From contig NC_052027.1 of assembly GCF_015832195.1 (NCBI RefSeq), positions 3,162,001 to 3,226,000 on the forward strand: DNA of 64,000 nt, given 5' to 3'. Within the stretch, counting starts at the first letter, position 1; each line of letters opens with the position of its first letter. Source of the stretch: Motacilla alba alba (taxonomy: Eukaryota; Chordata; Aves; Passeriformes; Motacillidae). The notes below the pieces were generated by a model that saw only the letters and a program-made list of their open reading frames with translations, had not been told where the DNA came from and made no database searches. Shown piece after piece: positions 57,661-64,000 of the stretch. Both the position numbers and the translations under genes were made by a program.

Positions 57661-58070
57661 ACACATCCATGCATCCATCCCTCCACCCATCCATCCATGA
57701 TTCCATGCATCCGTCCATAGATCCATCCATGGCTCAATAGATCCATCCATCCATCCATCCATCCATCCATCCATCCATCCATCCATCCATCCAGGCTCCA
57801 TTCATCCATCCATCCATCCCATCCCATCCCATCCATCCATGATTCCTTCCCTTCTATCTATCCATCCACCCATCCATGCATCCATCCATCCCATCCATCC
57901 ATCCATGATTCCCTCCATCCATTCATCCATCCATGATTCCCTCCATCCATTCATCCATCCATGATTCCCTCCATCCCATCCATCCATCCATGATTCCATC
58001 CATCCATCCCATCCATCCATGATTCCCTCCATCCATCCATGATTCCTTCCATCCATCCCTCCATCCCATG
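57661..58070. repeat. Degenerate ATCC array with longer units
   Basis: About 410 bp of CCAT/ATCC units are interrupted by CATGATTCC. The combination CATGATTCCCTCCATCCATT recurs, forming units of roughly 35-40 bp at about 57,905, 57,932 and 57,960. A pure block is at 57,738-57,792. Confidence 0.95.
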
Positions 58071-61000
58071 GACAAAGCCAGTGCTGACTCTACCTTGTTA
58101 TCACCTGCCCTTTTCATCTCCTGAGTTTATGTCCCACTTTTTGTTTCAAAGGCAGAGTGAGCGCTCTTTGACAGCGGGTGTTAGTGCTAAGAGACAAAAG
58201 CCAAGGCGAAATCACTGGGATTGGGTCTGAAAGTGGAACCTGAAGGGTAAATGACACCCTCTGTAGTGGGAGCTCTCTGCACCCATCCACACTGACTCCA
58301 GGCCTGCAATCAGAGGTATCACAGTTATCCTTTGGCTCAGGTGTCAACCCCAAGCTCCTGGAAACATGCATTATCCACCCCTTGCCACAGCAGCAGCTCT
58401 TCCTTCTCCCCTTCCTTCTCCCCCCCTCTGCCAGTGCTCCTGCCAGAACACAAACAGCAGTCAGAAACATTCCTGAGTCATGTAGGAAATGCTCCATCTA
58501 AACCAACATCTGGCAGTCTTAAATTTTGTGTTTCAATGCTTTGGGACACAAAATCATAGACACAAATTCCCCTGCTGCTGAGCCTTCCACTTCCCCACAT
58601 CCCACCTGCAATAAATGCAAGCCATCAACATCACACCCTGCAATTTACCCACACTTGCAGTTTATGGAAATATTAAAAATGAAATGCCAAACAGATGTTC
58701 AACAGACCTGCTATGACAAGAAAACAAATTAGAAGTTATGAAACCAATGTCTTCTTAAGGGAGGAAATGCCAAGAGCTTGAAATTCAATAAGTAAAAAAT
58801 GTGAAAATTAAAAGTTGCAGCTTTTTAAAAAATTGGTTAGAATGACAGGATTCTGCAGGGAAACACCCAGTTTCCTGTCTGACAGCAGGTGGCAGCAGGA
58901 TTCCCACCACAAATTCCAGATTTGGAATGACATCCCCTAGATCATATCTGAACACTCATCTATGCCCTAAGGTTGTTTGGTGAGTGAGCTAATAAACAGA
59001 AATAAACCTGGGCTGAGCACATCTGCATTTCCACAGCTGCCAGTGGAAGTTCACAATGCAGGAGCTGAAAATATTTGGCATTTAACAATTATTGTCAATA
59101 ACATCACTTTTTGCCCATTAGAAGCCCAGAATTTGCATCAAACATTCAAAAGCCTCTGCTGCTGTTCCACCACAGCACTCAGCGAACGTGGGCCTGAGAA
59201 ACCTGGTGAAATATTCCCATCAAGTATCACAAAGATATTGGGAGGAATTCCCAGAAAATACAAGAAACTGCATTCTGTAAACCTCAGCCCAAAAGTGCTT
59301 CAGGAGATGCTTTGGAAAAGGGATGCACAGAGAACTGAGATGTCTCTGATAAAGCATCACGTGCTGGTCAGGCTGGCTCCCACGAAACCCTTATTGAATT
59401 CAGGGCTGCTGAGAAAAAGCAGGAAAAAAATTATTATTGATGATAGAAGGCTTTGAAACATTTAAAGGAAACCTTACTCTTATTTATTCCACAATGTTAC
59501 TCATGAAGCAAGGCAGATATAACTGAGGGAGCTGCTTAGTGATTTGTTGACTGAAATGCAATTAAAGACAAAAATTCTTTAAAATATTGTGGAGGTGGGT
59601 TAATTTTATTATTTTATTTTCATTTTTGTACTTGGCTTGTTTCTTAGGCTTATTCTTCAAAGCTGCTCGAGGTAGGGAGGAATTGTAGCACTAATGGGAG
59701 CACTAATGGATGGAGCAACAGGAATTAAAGGATAATAAAGACAGAAAAGAGGGATGGCAGCCACAGCCAGGACAGCCAACTGTGGCACAACTGACCAAAG
59801 GTTTCAAGAGACCCCAAATAATGACCCAAAGCCCACTGAGGCCAAGACAATCCCAAGATTTGAATGAAACCTATGAAGAATAGAAAGTCTGAGGAGCAGA
59901 GAGAAGTGGCCCTCACCAGCTTTGACATAAAATATTTGAAATAACTTAAACCTGTGAGGGATTTTTTTTTTTTCTTAAATATTATTTGCAGGTTTAAATA
60001 AAAGAATTCCACCAAGGTAAGAGGCAATTCCCTCCTCTGTCCCCCTGCTTTTAAAAGATGAGATCCAAATCATGAATATTACAGTGAGTTAGAGATTCAT
60101 TTACACAGTTTTACTGCTTTGGACAAAACACAGCCCCTTTCCAAGCCTGATGAAATATTGTTATCCACATAATTCATTTTGTGCAGCTTCAGCAAGGCAT
60201 TTGGATTTGTGGCTGCTCCCATTTGGGGTGAAATTGAGTTGGAAATTCACGTGTGAGCCACGTGGGTCTGAAGCAAGTCTAAAGATCAGGAAAGCATCAA
60301 TTGAATTCCCCTCCCAGCCCAAAATAAACTCCCAGTGGGGAGGCCTGGAGAGGGTCCCCATTGCTGTGACAATTGAGGACAATGGAAAGAGCTCACCCAG
60401 AGGTGAACACAAGCTCGTTTCAAGAGATGATAATGAAATTTAGATCTGTTTTATTAATAGTGTGAGCCCTGATTGCTGTGAGCAGTAATGGGAGGCAGCA
60501 GAGCAATTTATGGTTTAGCCTTCGATAACATGGACTTATTAAGGATGTTATTGATTAAAGAGAAATTAGCAGCTGGCTGATTAACTCAGCCTCCCATTCC
60601 TGCTGTAGCAAAGACCATGGAGGCACTGTCAGGTTGCTGGTTCTCAGTTCTGACTCTGACTTTCAATGAATTGGGATTTTTGGACATTTTCAGAAGCTTT
60701 GTTTGAGCAAGTGTCCAGGTGCACACATTTTTTCTGGAATGTGCTATCCCACCTACTCCTTACACAAATGCACACTGGAAACTTGCTGGGATTAATTAGA
60801 AAAACCCAAAAGAATGCCACGAGCTGTTCTGAACAACACTGTGAGTGAAACAGGCAGCCCAAATTCAAAGTTTCTCACCTATTCCACAGGAGTTATTTCA
60901 TCCCCATTCCAGCACTACCTGTTGCAATACTGATTAAGGAAGTACCTAAGGAAACAATTCAGAATATAACACAAATCTGGAAAATATCAGATTAAATGAG

Positions 61001-61084
61001 GAGGAGGATGATGTGGGGCTCAGGTTTCTAGCTGAGTTTCCATACTCTGGCTGTGACAACAGCTTGATTTGATCTCAGGGTTCA
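58071..61084. other. Intergenic, no gene seen
   Basis: A 159-codon open frame (58,977-59,456) in unique sequence shows no domain, splice context or promoter. The block at 60,430-60,620 is complex, AT-rich and non-repetitive, a conserved-element candidate. Confidence 0.5.
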
Positions 61085-61275
61085 CTTTGCCATAAATAAA
61101 ATCCCATAGAGGGGTAGGGCTGGTGATGCCCCATCCCTGGCAGTGCCCAAGCCAGGCTGGATGGGGTTTGGAGCAGCCTGGGACAGTGGAAGGCATCCCT
61201 GCCATGGCAGGGGGTGGCACTGGTGGGTTTAAGGTCCCTCCCAGCCCAAACCTTCTGGGATTCTCTGAAATGACT
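61085..61275 (+). mobile_element. CR1 element, 3' part
   Basis: GGTGATGCCCCATCCCTGGC, AGGCTGGATGGGGTTTGGAG, CAGCCTGGGACAGTGGAAGG and GTCCCTCCCAGCCCAAACC form a plus-strand CR1 3' region, truncated and diverged at its extreme end. Confidence 0.88.
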
Positions 61276-62155
61276 GTGTCCCATCCATCCCCTCCCAAAT
61301 ATTTGGAAAGAAAGAGAGGAATGGAATCACCATATTCAGGGTTATTCTAACTTTCACTCAGCAAAGTACATCTGGAAGCCTAAAAATAGCTTAAAATCAC
61401 ATTCCCTCCCTCTGTGATCCCCAGGCAATTCTCCTGAGAGCCACACCTCTAGGTCAGGAATGGCATTTCTCACCAATTGACCCAGGAACTGCAGGGCAGC
61501 TGGGCTGAAAATAAAAATGCTTCAAATCAGTCACTCTTGTAGGAGGTGCACAAATCCAAGGATAGGGCTAGCAGCAGCCAGATGGATGAAAAAATTACAC
61601 TTTTAAAAAAAGCAGAACAGGACAACCAAAAACTCCCTGGCAGAATTTTTTGCTGTTGTTGTTGTTGGGTAATTCTGACTAATCAAAACAGAAGTACCAG
61701 AAATATGTCAGGATTCACATCTTGTTTAAAAACTGCAAAGAGCCATTTACTGGCGCTGGAACACAACATTTCAACACATCTGAAACGGAGTGCTGCAATT
61801 TTCCAATCTGAAAATATATTCTTGAGATTTTTACAACACTCTGGGATAATATCAGCTAAAGAGGCAACACTGGGGAAAACATTACAAGTTCATGCATCTT
61901 CAGTGGTCTGAAATGAAGGCAGAGCTTGAAGATAATTTGTTTTCCAGGAGGAAAATGGGGTTATTGTAGGGGAAAACCACGCAAAGTTATAGCTTTTCAC
62001 ATATTCCTGAATGGCCAATTTCCACCCAGCGCTTCTCAGGTACAGGTAGGGATGCAAACATCCACAGAAAGGAGATGCCCTGAGCAAGAACAAAATATGC
62101 TGTTAAAATACTTTTTCCTTATTTGCATTAATGCCTTGAGCGAGCAAAGCATCTC

Positions 62156-62262
62156 TTCATAGAAATATGGAATTTTTGATGTTGGAATGGACTTTAATGA
62201 TCATCCAAATCCATGCTGCCCAGCCAACCTGGCCTGGGATGGAAGCAGCTCCCTCCTGTAGG
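62156..62262 (-). mobile_element. Diverged CR1 3' end
   Basis: CATAGAAATATGGAATTTTT, then TTGGAATGGACTTTAATGAT and CATCCAAATCC, resemble the reverse complement of a CR1 3' end with many changes. The right limit is unclear. Confidence 0.6.
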
Positions 62263-63493
62263 ACAAGCAGGGTACATTCAGATTTTCTGGCACTTGGCTG
62301 CATGGCTGGAAAAGGACAAACATGCTGAAATTAAAGACTGGATCATCAGAGGGAACAGAGTCACAGAACAACCTAAACAGCACCAGCCCAATATCAAAAT
62401 TGCAACGAGCATCAAGCTTCTCTGCCTGAAAAAGGGCTGAAATCCTTGCATTAAAGGAGCTTACATAATTTGGAGTTACATCCACAGCTCTACCTATTTT
62501 TATCTCAAAGGTGCAGGCTTGTTCACAGCGAGGAACTTTCTGCAAAATTCTCAATTTGCTGCTGTAACTTGACAATAATTCTGATTCCTCTCCCCCTCTC
62601 AGCACACACAGAGCTAGATAATGTCTGTCACATGCCCTGTTTCCAGCTTCTTTTCCTTTATTTTATTACAAGCACCATGAATTCCAAACACTGAAGTGTT
62701 TTCCCCTTCAGATTAACTCTGAACCTGAGCCATGCCTGCTCAGTAGGAAAATCTCAGCTTTTCAGCCCCACAACCCTTGGCAATATAAATCCTCCAAGAT
62801 CATTTCGAGGTAAGTTAATTACAGACTCGAATTTTAAATGCCTGCTTCATGTTCTTCTCCTTTGAGTCAATAATTCCTGTGGACTGCACATCATCCTGTC
62901 ATGCAGCCAGGATCAAAACCGCTGGATAAAAACACCACACAGCCCCTGTTTGCTGGAAACCTTTTGTCATTCCCTGGCAGTGGTTTCATTCTTGAATATT
63001 CCTGTTAATTTGCACGCTCTGACCTGCAGCAATGGAGATATTTGATCGCTCCAGTGGCAGCTCTTGTGTAAAGAGTATTTTTTGCTGTTTTAACATATGC
63101 TAATAATGATATCTGTGCTGGCACTTCCCCAAGAGATTTTAAGAAAAAAAAAGTCCGATTCATCATCAGTTTTTCCACACCTGGGACATGCAGACATAGG
63201 CACAGGACTTTTCCAACTGTATTTACACTCAAACCAGGCCTCTAGATGTGCTTTTTAATTTTAATTCCCTCCACAAATCACGCTGAATTTTGCAATAGGA
63301 GAATAAAGATGCAAACACAGTGCATTACTCATATTTAAAGGACTTGGAAATTTAAATCTGTACAGTATTGTGGGGGGGAAAACTTTCTGGTTTTCCCCAC
63401 GATTGCTCCAATTACTACTTTCCATGTGAAAGCAAAAAAAAAATCTTTAAAATATGGCAAAAACGCTACATAATATATCCAAAAAGAGGTGCA

Positions 63494-63562
63494 ATTGAAA
63501 TCAGTATTCATCACAATTGAAATCATCATCAGTATTCATCACAATTGAAATCATCATTCATC
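63494..63562. repeat. Short tandem repeat of ATTGAAATCAtcATTCATCACA
   Basis: CAATTGAAATCA followed by a CATC/GTATTCATCA variable part is repeated about three times. Confidence 0.88.
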
Positions 63563-64000
63563 AAACTTTAAGATAAAAAACCCTTATTTCCTCAAAGGAT
63601 CTGAGTGCAAAAATTCCCAGTTCCATGGCTGCAGGTGTTGACTCCTCATTCTCAGGGCTCCTGCCCTTGCCCTTGGTACTTATTTTGTGAAATAATATTC
63701 ATAGAAAATAAGAAGCTCTTTCCTTTTTAAACCTTCTTTGCAGCACTTCCAGTTTCTCTCCAACCTTTAGCACACTTGTAAATAATATATTTAGCAAAAA
63801 AAAAAAAAAAAACCCTTCATTTCTAGTGGGGGTGTACAGAAAGCAATTAAACAACATAAATATTTTCTTTTTCTGTAATTCACGACATGGGCACTCGACC
63901 AAGTGATGGAGGAAAAGTTCAATAACTTTCCCAGAAAAACTTGGAGATTGACATGGACTCAGTTACCATGGAAGGCAAAATGAGCAAAGTTTTTTTGAAG

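Larger units (their letters stand above)
61276..64000. other. Intergenic to window end, no gene seen
   Basis: The sequence is unique apart from a short CR1 end (62,156) and a small tandem duplication (63,494-63,562). Poly-A occurs near 63,797. No exon of a neighbouring gene reaches the window end. Confidence 0.5.

Noticed and set aside
57261..58070. CRISPR-like or other spaced repeat array
   Set aside because: These are simple tetranucleotide arrays in a vertebrate genome without unique spacers.
58977..59456. 159-codon open frame on the plus strand
   Set aside because: It lies in unique sequence but I recognise no family, and there is no upstream promoter or downstream poly(A) evidence.

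Overview
The window is vertebrate nuclear DNA, almost certainly avian and most likely from a songbird. The evidence is interrupted coding exons with GT-AG introns, many 5'-truncated CR1 retroposons with the typical avian CR1 3' end, and several solo retroviral LTRs of types I associate with passerines (family assignment is from memory, not a search). Only one protein-coding gene can be supported.

Region 1 (1-15,320, + strand) is the 3' part of a contactin gene, best matched to CNTN3 (BIG-1/PANG). Ten coding exons encode the end of Ig domain 6, four fibronectin type III (FNIII) domains and the C-terminal GPI-anchor signal: 1,422 coding bases, 473 residues plus stop. A 3'UTR of about 1.8 kb follows, with a likely poly(A) signal at 15,294. 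Every intron junction is GT-AG and the frame stays open throughout. Introns at FNIII domain borders are all phase 1; those inside FNIII 2, 3 and 4 are phase 0. Three introns carry solo LTRs, all antisense to the gene. One LTR ends only 47 bp upstream of an exon (41 bp beyond its target-site copy), and another fills most of a 528-bp intron.

Region 2 (15,320-64,000) contains no supportable gene. It looks like the gene desert downstream of contactin genes; in mammals the interval beyond the CNTN3 3' end runs towards PDZRN3, but that gene is not visible here. The region holds CR1 fragments, six more LTRs or LTR-like copies, and a cluster of minisatellites: a 59-bp unit at 39.3 kb, a 13-bp telomere-like unit at 41.0 kb, 37-45-bp units at 53.5 kb, a GGGATG-type higher-order array at 55.0 kb and ATCC arrays at 57.3-58.1 kb. 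Between repeats there are AT-rich single-copy blocks that look like candidate conserved noncoding elements, judged only by appearance.

The most informative structures are the LTRs whose ends and target-site duplications can be read directly (3,149; 18,586; 34,585; 40,288; 48,971; 52,950), an inverted pair of near-identical LTRs 8.2 kb apart, a CR1 foldback at 17.1-17.4 kb, and small duplications beside CNTN3 splice acceptors. I found no undescribed multi-gene system.
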